A stretch of 64,000 nt of DNA from Lachnospiraceae bacterium (GTDB taxonomy: Bacteria; Bacillota; Clostridia; Lachnospirales; Lachnospiraceae): positions 1 to 64,000 of the forward strand of contig JAGBCB010000034.1 in NCBI GenBank assembly GCA_017938145.1. The letters are read 5' to 3'. Below are positions 1 through 7,426 of the stretch, in pieces; position 1 is the first letter of the stretch; each line of letters begins with the position of its first letter. A program made the position numbers and the translations under genes. The notes beneath the pieces are model-generated. The model ran no database searches. It was not told the origin of the DNA and saw only the letters and a list, made by a program, of their open reading frames with translations.

Positions 1-6
1 CTTGTA

Positions 7-32
7 TGATGTATTTACACTGAAATACATCA
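7..32. repeat. Perfect 10-bp hairpin left of the IS110 element
   Basis: TGATGTATTT (7-16) and AAATACATCA (23-32) pair perfectly around the loop ACACTG. There is no T-tract on either side, so it is not a canonical terminator. It lies about 20 nt outside the proposed left IS boundary. IS110 elements often insert beside palindromes, so it may be part of the original target, or the 3' end of the neighbouring DUF1232 transcription unit before the insertion. Confidence 0.6.
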
Positions 33-69
33 ATACGCTCCTTTCTTCTCAACTCTGATATAATCAATA

Positions 70-249
70 GTAACACTGTGGACTTTTTATTTTTATCTTA
101 TAGCTTCGACTATTTAAAGGAGTGTATTGCCACAGTTTTATCTGAATCATTTATAGTTGGATAAGTCTTTGAACTTTCATGTCACGCAAGTTTATGATGA
201 TAAAACCAGGTGGACGAACACAGTGATTAACTGCAAAGGAGATATTTCT
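70..249 (+). ncRNA. Candidate bridge (guide) RNA of the IS110 element
   Basis: IS110 elements transcribe a structured bridge RNA from the non-coding end upstream of the transposase. The 180 nt here could fold: ACTGTGG (75-81) pairs with CCACAGT (130-136), and CAGT/ACTG arms occur near 220-232. ATAGTTGG (153-160) is identical to ATAGTTGG (1532-1539) at the right end next to the proposed core, which is what a left-donor guide should look like. AAGGAG (116-121) is complementary to CTCCTT (1541-1546) across the right target flank. No covariation was tested. Confidence 0.4.
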
Positions 250-1413
250 ATGATTTACGTTGGCATTGATGTGGCCAAGCTCAACCATTGTGCTTCCTTC
301 GTGGATTCTGATGGTGTAATCCTTGTGGAACCTTTTGAGTTCCAGAACGACCATTCCGGATTCCAAACACTTCTGAAGCACCTGACTTCCTTTTCTCAGG
401 ATGACCTGCTCATCGGCATGGAATCTACCGCACACTATGCAGAAAATCTGACCTGTTTTCTTTATACCAGAGGATTCCATATCTGCATCATTAATCCTAT
501 CCAAACCTCGGTTCTCAGAAAGGGTAAAATCAGAAAAACCAAAACCGATTCCGAAGACACCTACCTGATTTCCAAAGCGTTAAAGATGGAGGAATACCGG
601 CTTTTTACCGAGCAGGACTATAATTCTCTGCAATTAAAAAACCTCTGCCGCTTCCGCCAAAAACTTATGAAGGCAAGGACAAAGGTTAAAATTCAACTTG
701 TGACTTATGTGGATTTGTTATTCCCGGAACTCCAGTACTTTTTCAAGTCCGGCATTCACGGAAAGGCCTGCTATGAGCTGCTTAAAACTCAACCCAATCC
801 CGACAGAATAGCTAAAATGCATCTCACAAGGCTCACCAACCTTTTATCTAAGTCCTCTCACGGACACTTTAAACAGTCTCATGCTGTACAATTAAAAGAG
901 CTTGCATCGCATTCTGTCGGTATAAAGAATGATACACTATCTTTACAGATTTTTCAATCCATTCAGCAGATAGAAATGTATACCGAACAGCTTGCCGATG
1001 TAGAAAACTCCATTCGTGAGGTTATGAACCGCATGGATTCCGTTATCAAAACCATTCCGGGTATCGGTGCTTTAAACGGTGCCATGATTCTTGGTGAAAT
1101 CGGCGATATTTCCCGATTCGAAAAGCCTTGTCAGCTTCTTGCTTATGCCGGTCTTGACCCATCTGTATACCAGTCCGGCAACTTCAAAGCTGCCAGAACC
1201 AGAATGTCCAAACGTGGCTCCAAGCTACTCCGTTACGCCCTAATTAACGCTGCCTGGCAGATTACTCTGGTCAATCGAACCTTCAAGGATTATTATGACC
1301 TGAAAATTTCTCAGGGACGCCGCCATTACGGAGCGTTAGGACATGTAGCTCATAAGCTGGTACGTGTTATCCACAAGATGTTAACCAATAATGTTGCATT
1401 TCATTTAGCCTAA
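250..1413 (+). CDS. IS110 family transposase (DEDD + Tnp_20)
   Basis: This is the recombinase of an IS110-type element, which moves via a circular intermediate with an RNA guide. The start ATG at 250 is preceded by AAAGGAGA (236-243) and opens with MIYVGIDVAK, the usual N-terminus; an in-frame upstream extension to 157 has no ribosome site. The product is 387 aa. The RuvC-like acidic residues are visible as D7, E58, D100 and D103. The C-terminal Tnp_20 domain shows IPGIGALNGAMIL, YAGLDPSVYQSG (serine near 309) and SKRGSKLLRYAL. The frame is intact and all motifs are present, so the element may still be active. Confidence 0.95.
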   Translation: MIYVGIDVAKLNHCASFVDSDGVILVEPFEFQNDHSGFQTLLKHLTSFSQDDLLIGMESTAHYAENLTCFLYTRGFHICIINPIQTSVLRKGKIRKTKTDSEDTYLISKALKMEEYRLFTEQDYNSLQLKNLCRFRQKLMKARTKVKIQLVTYVDLLFPELQYFFKSGIHGKACYELLKTQPNPDRIAKMHLTRLTNLLSKSSHGHFKQSHAVQLKELASHSVGIKNDTLSLQIFQSIQQIEMYTEQLADVENSIREVMNRMDSVIKTIPGIGALNGAMILGEIGDISRFEKPCQLLAYAGLDPSVYQSGNFKAARTRMSKRGSKLLRYALINAAWQITLVNRTFKDYYDLKISQGRRHYGALGHVAHKLVRVIHKMLTNNVAFHLA

Positions 1414-1544
1414 GTCTTTACCTGTTCAACTATATTTAATTTTTATAAGCGCCCTTTGGGAGCTTTATTTCCTATACACTTTTTTAGTCATAAACTTTTT
1501 TGAAAACTATTTATTTTCCTATTGACTTTTCATAGTTGGTCTCC

Positions 1545-1910
1545 TTACCATACCATTTTTACGATTAAAACAATTATTATAGCCCAGATTAAAACCACAG
1601 GTATCGCATAATACCACTTCTTCGGCTTTCCGTCCTGCCACATTCCTTCTGCCTGCTTGCGGTGTCTTTCCAGCACATCTTCCGGAATAAATTTAAGTGT
1701 CAACGCCACTAACATCGACAACAAAATCACATCATCCAGATACCCCAATACAGGTATAAAATCCGGCACAAAATCAATAGGTGACAGCGCATAAACAACG
1801 GTAATTCCCGCAAAAATTTTTGCAATCCATGAGGTCTCTTTATCTTTCAATGCCAAAAAGATGGCGGGAATGTCTGTTTTTAATTTTTTTGCTCTTGCTT
1901 TTATGTCCAT
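1545..1910 (-). CDS. DUF1232 (YkvA-like) small membrane protein
   Basis: This 121-aa protein carries the DUF1232 signature YALSPIDFVPDFIPVLGYLDDVILL at about residues 40-65, which is partly membrane-embedded. A second hydrophobic helix lies at 101-119 after a basic linker, so two or more membrane passes are likely. The family's function is not settled. It follows the FakA-like gene by 6 nt and is probably co-transcribed with it; the SD is a weak CAGGGA. Its stop codon sits 2-3 nt from the proposed right end of the IS110 element, so the insertion removed any native terminator without touching the coding frame. Confidence 0.85.
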   Translation of the reverse strand: MDIKARAKKLKTDIPAIFLALKDKETSWIAKIFAGITVVYALSPIDFVPDFIPVLGYLDDVILLSMLVALTLKFIPEDVLERHRKQAEGMWQDGKPKKWYYAIPVVLIWAIIIVLIVKMVW

Positions 1911-1916
1911 TACTAT

Positions 1917-2207
1917 TTATCCCTGCATTCCGTTCGCCTGCCTTATCATATCTTCCACAACAATATCGTAAATTTCTCCAATAGAATTGCAGTATTCTAA
2001 AATTTTCCATGGTTCATTTGTATGAAAATGAATTTTTATTAAATCTTCATCACCTGCAGCAATCAAACTATTTCCCTCAAAATGTTCCAAAATATAGTCA
2101 GAAATTTCATCCTCATCTAAATCTTTGTCTCTTCTGTCAATTAACAGCTGTGTGTCATAACGATATGCAAACTGATCGTCCTCTGCATCAATTGAATTAA
2201 TTGCCAT
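1917..2207 (-). CDS. Small protein resembling one domain of FakA/YloV
   Basis: The 96-aa product has a good GGAGGTAT site 7 nt before the ATG. Residues about 13-90 (YRYDTQLLIDRR, GNSLIAAGDEDLIKIHFHTNEPWKILEYC, GEIYDIVVEDM) resemble the middle domain of fatty-acid kinase subunit FakA, where a GDSLVVVGDDDLIKVHVHTN-type stretch follows the DhaL kinase domain. The DhaL kinase and C-terminal parts are absent. It cannot be a kinase by itself and may be a regulatory or scaffold homologue. No sign of recent truncation is seen: it has its own promoter and ribosome site. Confidence 0.65.
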   Translation of the reverse strand: MAINSIDAEDDQFAYRYDTQLLIDRRDKDLDEDEISDYILEHFEGNSLIAAGDEDLIKIHFHTNEPWKILEYCNSIGEIYDIVVEDMIRQANGMQG

Positions 2208-2227
2208 GTTATATACCTCCTGAATCG

Positions 2228-2256
2228 ATTATATTTTGTTAGTCTGTTCCGATTAA
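2228..2256 (-). promoter_or_regulatory. Candidate promoter for the FakA-like/DUF1232 pair
   Basis: On the minus strand TTAATC (2251-2256) and TATAAT (2228-2233) are separated by 17 bp, just upstream of the ribosome site. The -10 is perfect and the -35 is weak. Confidence 0.4.
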
Positions 2257-2301
2257 CTACCGCTTTTTTCACTCCGCAAATTTCGCACATATATTCAAAA
2301 A

Positions 2302-2347
2302 AATAAAGGCTGTGAAAACACTTGTAAGCATTTTCACAGCCTTTATT
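2302..2347 (-). terminator. Strong hairpin terminator after the importer operon
   Basis: A perfect 17-bp stem (2302-2318 with 2331-2347; core AAAGGCTGTGAAAA) with a 12-nt loop lies 33 nt after the stop of the large permease. Reading the minus strand it is followed by a run of seven T, as in a Rho-independent terminator. Confidence 0.9.
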
Positions 2348-2379
2348 ATATCATATTGCTCCTTTATAAACAAGTAAAA

Positions 2380-4566
2380 CTACTCTTTTACCGCACCTAC
2401 GTTAACGCCCTTAACGAAGTACTTCTGCAGGAACGGATACGCAATCATGAATGGCAGGATTGCTACCATGATAGCCGCATTCTTTAAGGTTTCGGTGTTG
2501 GCACCTGCTACTGCGTCCGCACCGGAGCTGCCGTAGAACATGTCACGAAGCTTCATCTGGAAGTTGTGCAGCTCTGTGTTGGAAATGTACAGCTTGTAGT
2601 TGGTGTAATCGTTCCAGTATGCAACCGCAAACATCAAACCGATGGAAGCAAGTGCTGCCTTGGAAAGCGGAAGCACAATCTTAATGAAGGTTCCCATTGG
2701 CGTACATCCGTCGATGGAGGCAGACTCAAATAAGCTCTTTGGAATACCTTCGAAGAAGTTTCTCATGAGTACCAGGTTATATACGTTCATGGCAGGAAGT
2801 AAAATTACTACCCACAGGGAATTGTACAGACCAATCTTTGTCATTAACAGATAAGTAGGAATCATACCTGCCTGGAAAATCATGGTGAATAACAGCATGT
2901 TGGCAAGTAAGTTTCTGCCCGGCATTTCAAACTGGATCAGTACATAAGCACCCAGTGTAGAAAGGGTAAGTCCAAGGAAGGTTCCGCAAACGGTGGTTAA
3001 TACGGAAATCAGGAACGGACGGCGGATTGCCACGTTGGTTACGATGGTTGCATAACCTGTCACGGAAAATTCCTTCGGCCACATTCTGAGACCGTATCCT
3101 GCCTGGGCATCCAGGGAGTCTACCAGTACTTTCCAAAGCGGTACCAAAATAAAAGCACATACTACCAGGAAGATAATTACGTTTACGATGGAGAACACCT
3201 TAAAGCGTTCTTTATCGATATATACGGTAAACGGTACAATGGCAGATGCAATAGCCAGTGCCAGAATGAAGAAGAAAAATCCGTCAATCTGGAGATTGCC
3301 CACATACTCGCCAAGCTTTTCGTTAAACACACCGTTCTGGCCCAAACCGGAACCAAGTAACAAACTGCTTGCTGTTAAAAGTACAGCCGCTGCAATACTG
3401 AACACCTTACGAAGCTTCAGATGACTCTTTCTTGCTGCCATTACAATAAATACTACCATGCAAACCATGGAAACTACAAGGAGTACGGTTGCAATGGTAA
3501 TCCATGCCTGGTTCATTACATCCGGGTTTACGCCAAGAGTTACTGCTGTTGTTCTCATATCCAGTACCTTAGGCAGGGAGAATAAAGCAAACAGTACGGA
3601 AGTCTTGGTAAAGCCTGTTGTTAAACCGCTGGCATTAAAAATCGGATACAGAAGCAACAAGCCCAGAGTCAGACTCATTAAACCAACAAACATGCAATTT
3701 GCAGGAATACCGTTGTTCTTGTAGCCTTCCTTACTGCGCTCGGAATAACAGGTTCCTGCTAAGCATACCATCAGTACCACTGCAATAAAATAGCCGATAC
3801 CGTAGGTAGAGGTAACAGAAGAAACCTCTTTTGTTCTCTGTCCGAAGTAAGTTGCAAATACCTCCTGCTGCTGTTCCACCGGAATCATTTCCAGTAACTC
3901 TTCCAAAATATGAGTATTGGCTTTCTTTTTATCAGCAGTAGATGCTGTATAATCAAAGCCTTCGGAATAGGTAGCCAGTTCGGTAAGCTTTGCAGTCATT
4001 TCATCCAGGTTCCCGCTTTCCGGAAAAACTTCAGGAAGCGCCGTAATAAACTTTTCAATCGGTCTCTTCCAGCTGTTTGGGGAGCTGGTTCTGGACTTTA
4101 ACTGGATATCAAACAAAATCTCTTTTTCATAGAAATTGTTTGCTTCCTTTAATACCACGGAGCTGTCGTTTGCGTCATATACCGGCATGGCAATGCTTGT
4201 CATGTAGGAGTTATATAACAGGCCCATAAACAGGGTTACAAACAGGATGCAGACAGCCAGTACTCTCTTTACGCCGTTTGCTGCGCCGCGCAAAATCAGC
4301 ACAATCATAACAATCAGGGCGATAAACGCCAGTACCAGACCGATACAGGACATCAGGAAAGGAGCTGTAAATACAAAGGTAGCCTCTCCGGTAAAAGTAC
4401 CCGGATTAAAAATAATTTTTACAACATCAACAATGTTGAATGCATACTTTAAAGATAAATCCGTCATGGCACTGCCGGTACTCAGCGGAAGAAAAAATGC
4501 TGCTATCGCTAAAACACAAAGTACCAGGGAGGCAATGCTTACACGGGAAAGTTTATTCTTTTTCAT
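2380..4566 (-). CDS. YtcP-like ABC sugar permease with large N-terminal membrane extension
   Basis: This is an inner-membrane permease for uptake of oligosaccharides, probably pectin fragments given the neighbours. The start at 4566 (MKKNKLSRVS) is chosen because GGAGG (4576-4580) is properly spaced; an in-frame extension to 4629 runs into the upstream gene. The product is 728 aa, against about 290-300 aa for typical YtcP/AraQ-type permeases. Residues about 450-728 are the normal permease, with the EAA loop at 614-635 (FESASIDGCTPMGTFIKIVLPLSKA). Residues 1-450 are extra: roughly eight membrane segments and a charged external stretch at 125-255. The stop of the upstream permease overlaps this gene's SD. 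Confidence 0.9.
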   Translation of the reverse strand: MKKNKLSRVSIASLVLCVLAIAAFFLPLSTGSAMTDLSLKYAFNIVDVVKIIFNPGTFTGEATFVFTAPFLMSCIGLVLAFIALIVMIVLILRGAANGVKRVLAVCILFVTLFMGLLYNSYMTSIAMPVYDANDSSVVLKEANNFYEKEILFDIQLKSRTSSPNSWKRPIEKFITALPEVFPESGNLDEMTAKLTELATYSEGFDYTASTADKKKANTHILEELLEMIPVEQQQEVFATYFGQRTKEVSSVTSTYGIGYFIAVVLMVCLAGTCYSERSKEGYKNNGIPANCMFVGLMSLTLGLLLLYPIFNASGLTTGFTKTSVLFALFSLPKVLDMRTTAVTLGVNPDVMNQAWITIATVLLVVSMVCMVVFIVMAARKSHLKLRKVFSIAAAVLLTASSLLLGSGLGQNGVFNEKLGEYVGNLQIDGFFFFILALAIASAIVPFTVYIDKERFKVFSIVNVIIFLVVCAFILVPLWKVLVDSLDAQAGYGLRMWPKEFSVTGYATIVTNVAIRRPFLISVLTTVCGTFLGLTLSTLGAYVLIQFEMPGRNLLANMLLFTMIFQAGMIPTYLLMTKIGLYNSLWVVILLPAMNVYNLVLMRNFFEGIPKSLFESASIDGCTPMGTFIKIVLPLSKAALASIGLMFAVAYWNDYTNYKLYISNTELHNFQMKLRDMFYGSSGADAVAGANTETLKNAAIMVAILPFMIAYPFLQKYFVKGVNVGAVKE

Positions 4567-4579
4567 GACTGCATACCTC

Positions 4580-5527
4580 CTAGACAATGCCGCGTCCGCG
4601 GACTTTTTTACTTGCATAGTTACATACAATAACCAGCAGACATCCTACAACGGAACGGAAGAAACCAACCGCCGTGGAGAAACCGTAGTCTGCGCCGGAA
4701 CCGAAGGTCATATCGTATACATAGGTCTGTAATACCTGGGATACGTCGGTTACCTGGTTATTGGTTAATACGAATACGGATTCGAACAGATTCATAATCT
4801 TTGCCAGATTAAGAATTAATACTGTAATAATGGTATTCGCAAGGCTTGGGAAGGTAATCCATCTCATACGCTGCCAACGGTTGGCACCGTCAATCTGGGC
4901 TGCCTCATAAAGTTCAGGACTGATACCGGACAGTGTGGCCAGGAAAATGATGGTTCCCCAACCGGTATCCTTCCAGATGTTAATCAGATAGTAGGTAAAA
5001 CGCCACCACTCGGTGGATTCGAGGAACTTGATTTCCTCACCGTCAACAATAATACCGAGGTTTTCCAGCACAGAGTTAACTAAACCTGCATTGGAATAGG
5101 ACAGAATCAATGTAAACACGGATGCTGTTACTACCCAGGACATAAAGTGCGGTAAATAAATAATTGTCTGTGTGACCTTCTTGAAAATTACATTTACCAT
5201 TTCGTTTAATAACAGGGAAATGATAACAGCCATAAAGGTGTTGAGCAGTAACTTAACCAAGCTCAACTCCAATGTATTCACAAAAGAGGTCCAGAACATT
5301 TTCTCGCCAAAGAGACGCTTAAAGTTCTCCATGCCGACCCATACAATGTTGTCCGCATCCGGATAGCTGTAGAACATGTAGCGAAGTCCGGCTAACGGCC
5401 AAAAGTTAAATACAAACAAAAATACCAGTACAGGCACGAACATCAGATAGAACCAGCGGTAGGTATATAAACGGGCAGACAATGGCTTATTGCTGACCGC
5501 ATTTTTTTTCTTTTTCGCCTTTTCCAT
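4580..5527 (-). CDS. LplB-like ABC sugar permease
   Basis: This 315-aa integral membrane protein is one half of the translocation channel of a CUT1-type importer. A Lys-rich cytoplasmic N-terminus (KAKKKKN) is followed by about six membrane segments, the first near 25-45. The ATPase-contact EAA loop is visible at 207-230 (YEAAQIDGANRWQRMRWITFPSL) with the conserved Gly. It is the middle gene of the operon (binding lipoprotein at 5591-7180 upstream, large permease 13 nt downstream). No ATPase gene is nearby; LplB/YtcP systems commonly borrow a shared MsmX-type ATPase encoded elsewhere. Confidence 0.93.
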   Translation of the reverse strand: MEKAKKKKNAVSNKPLSARLYTYRWFYLMFVPVLVFLFVFNFWPLAGLRYMFYSYPDADNIVWVGMENFKRLFGEKMFWTSFVNTLELSLVKLLLNTFMAVIISLLLNEMVNVIFKKVTQTIIYLPHFMSWVVTASVFTLILSYSNAGLVNSVLENLGIIVDGEEIKFLESTEWWRFTYYLINIWKDTGWGTIIFLATLSGISPELYEAAQIDGANRWQRMRWITFPSLANTIITVLILNLAKIMNLFESVFVLTNNQVTDVSQVLQTYVYDMTFGSGADYGFSTAVGFFRSVVGCLLVIVCNYASKKVRGRGIV

Positions 5528-5590
5528 TTTACTACTCCCTCATACATGACAATCCGAAGCAGAAGCCTCAGATTGCCACGCGATTAGAAT

Positions 5591-7180
5591 TTATTTGTTT
5601 AAAGAATCAAGAATTGCCTTTACGTTGGCACCCTGTTCATTCTGGTATCTTGCCATTGCATCTTCGATGGAATATTCACCGGAAGCAACCAGTTCAACCA
5701 GCATAATTCTTGCCGCCATTACTGTGGAATAGTACTTATACATTGCGTCGTTGGAAACCATCTTAGGTGCGCTTACGCTGTTTGCGTAGAAAAGGTTTGC
5801 AGAATTCACTGCGGATTCTTCAATTGCATTTACACCAACGTCCTTGCCGTCTGCCATAGCTACTACTGCTAACATTGGGTCGATGTGGTTCTTGTTGTAT
5901 AAGGATACGCCGGTTTCAAGGTCTGCTCTGAAGTGGAACTCACCGTCAGCATAGGTAATGGACTTAGCCTTTCTACCTGTACCGGTAGTGATGGTTTCAC
6001 CCTTTGTGCTCCAGTGTAAATCTTCTACACCGTAGGTCCAGAGGCTCTGGCCTTCTGCACCGTCTAACATGGTACCGAAGAATAAATCAAATGCCTGCTC
6101 CGGATTTTCGCATGCGGAAGTAATAACCCACATCGGAGCGTAACGCTCGATATAGTTGCCAAGCTCTGCGATTGGCTCTAAAGCTACAAGTTCGGATGGG
6201 GAACCGATTAAAGCAAGGTTTTCTTCCAGATTGCTTGCCCAGGTACCTGCCCAGTATGTAAATACACCACACTTATCTGCGTAGAACTTATTACGGCAGT
6301 CGGAAGTCTGGTTGGTGGAGAATTCAGGGTCAATCCAGCCGTTGGCAACACCGTCAGCAAGACGCTCTAACGCATCGTACATTTCAGGCTGTGTGAAACC
6401 GTCTACCCATTCGCCGGATTCTGTCTGATAGAAGTCTGGATATGCGTTCCAGAAAAATTCCGGTAAGTAGTTGGTGTAAGGAGCTTCTAAATTAACAAGA
6501 CCGGAGGAAGTAAGTGCATAGCCTTCCGGACTAAGCTGAGCGAATGCATCTAACATTTCGGTATATTCCGCATAGGTCTTTGGGAGATCATTTAAGGAAT
6601 AACCTGCTCTTTCTAACCAAGTCTTCTTTACATAAGTAACACAACCGTTACCTCTTGCAGGAGCAATACCGTATAATCTTCCGTTAATCATGCTGTCTTC
6701 GAAAATCTGTGGGTTGGTTACACGGCCGGAAGCCTTGATTTCGGAGTTATTCCACATATCAGTTACGTCAACTAAGATGCCGTTCTGTGCGTACTGAACA
6801 TAGTAAGTGGAACCCATCAGTACGATATCCGGCCAGTAGGACTTATCCGGATTTGCAAAGGTCTGGGATACGGTGCTGTAGTAGCTGGAGTGGTCAGGCA
6901 TAATGATTTCCACATCAATACCCATTAACTTTTCCAGTTCAGCTTCAAACTGCTTGCCGCCGTGGGCAGGGTTTGCAAACTGTACGGTACCGTCTACCAT
7001 AATGGTTAACTTGTCTAAATCTTTCTTTTCTGTTGTGCCTGCATTCTCACTACCGCTTGTTGCAGGTGTGGTAGGAGTAGCATTTCCTGTTGTTCCTTCG
7101 TCGCCGCCGCATGCTGCCATACTTACAACCATAGTTGCAGCAAGCGCCATTGCAAGGAGCTTTTTGAATGTCTTTCTCAT
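5591..7180 (-). CDS. Extracellular solute-binding lipoprotein
   Basis: The 529-aa product has a lipoprotein signal (MRKTFKKLLAMALAATMVVSMAAC, Cys at 23) followed by a Gly/Thr/Ser-rich linker (to about residue 55) and a long type-1 periplasmic binding fold. Length and motifs (PHAGGKQFEAELEKLMGIDVEI, a repeated FFWNAYPDFY-type aromatic region) fit the LplA/YtcQ-like binding proteins that work with LplB/YtcP permeases. AGGAGGAA stands well placed before the ATG. It is the first gene of the importer operon and is transcribed divergently from the AraC-type sensor, the usual arrangement for substrate-induced control. The substrate is inferred to be a pectic oligosaccharide. Confidence 0.9.
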   Translation of the reverse strand: MRKTFKKLLAMALAATMVVSMAACGGDEGTTGNATPTTPATSGSENAGTTEKKDLDKLTIMVDGTVQFANPAHGGKQFEAELEKLMGIDVEIIMPDHSSYYSTVSQTFANPDKSYWPDIVLMGSTYYVQYAQNGILVDVTDMWNNSEIKASGRVTNPQIFEDSMINGRLYGIAPARGNGCVTYVKKTWLERAGYSLNDLPKTYAEYTEMLDAFAQLSPEGYALTSSGLVNLEAPYTNYLPEFFWNAYPDFYQTESGEWVDGFTQPEMYDALERLADGVANGWIDPEFSTNQTSDCRNKFYADKCGVFTYWAGTWASNLEENLALIGSPSELVALEPIAELGNYIERYAPMWVITSACENPEQAFDLFFGTMLDGAEGQSLWTYGVEDLHWSTKGETITTGTGRKAKSITYADGEFHFRADLETGVSLYNKNHIDPMLAVVAMADGKDVGVNAIEESAVNSANLFYANSVSAPKMVSNDAMYKYYSTVMAARIMLVELVASGEYSIEDAMARYQNEQGANVKAILDSLNK

Positions 7181-7312
7181 CTTTCATTCCTCCATCTGTT
7201 TTCGGGAATTCCGCTCCCGATTGATGCATTAATAATACCATATATATTATTATACAAACAAGCTACAATTCTTTGGATTGTAACCTCTTACATTTTTGTC
7301 CCAAATCATAAA

Positions 7313-7369
7313 AAATGCACTTTTCAAGTTGAAATACATGTCCCTTTTTGATATACTAAAGGTGCATTT
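7313..7369. repeat. Inverted repeat flanking the sensor-regulator promoter
   Basis: AAATGCACTTTT (7313-7324) and AAAGGTGCATTT (7358-7369) are inverted copies with one mismatch. They flank the -35 and -10 of the AraC-type gene. A shorter dyad, TACAAT...ATTGTA (7264-7282), lies on the importer side. These are candidate regulator sites in the 246-bp divergent region. Confidence 0.4.
7329..7357 (+). promoter_or_regulatory. Promoter of the AraC-type sensor gene
   Basis: TTGAAA (7329-7334) and TATACT (7352-7357) are separated by exactly 17 bp, about 70 nt before the ATG at 7427. Confidence 0.7.
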
Positions 7370-7426
7370 TTATCGAAAGAATGCCTTTTTTAATTCCAAC
7401 TGACAGTTACGGGAGATTTATTATAT

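Larger units (their letters stand above)
55..1542 (+). mobile_element. IS110-family insertion sequence (boundaries inferred)
   Basis: The transposase at 250-1413 identifies an IS110-type element. These lack classical terminal inverted repeats, so the ends were inferred from the promoter expected at the circle junction. TTGACT (1522-1527) near the right end and TATAAT (59-64) near the left end become a -35/-10 pair with exactly 17 bp spacing if the ends join at a CT core (1541-1542 with 55-56). That gives an element of about 1.49 kb with a 195-nt left non-coding end. The right boundary falls just outside the stop codon of the DUF1232 gene. The family call is firm; the exact ends are a hypothesis. 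Confidence 0.55.

Noticed and set aside
2322-2335. TGTAAGCATTTTCA, one mismatch from the uxaB operator
   Set aside because: It lies in the loop and stem of the importer terminator, far from any promoter, and is dictated partly by the stem sequence.
4247-4732. 161-aa plus-strand ORF opposite the permease genes
   Set aside because: No ribosome site, composition mirrors the permease codons on the other strand, and it spans the boundary of two real genes.
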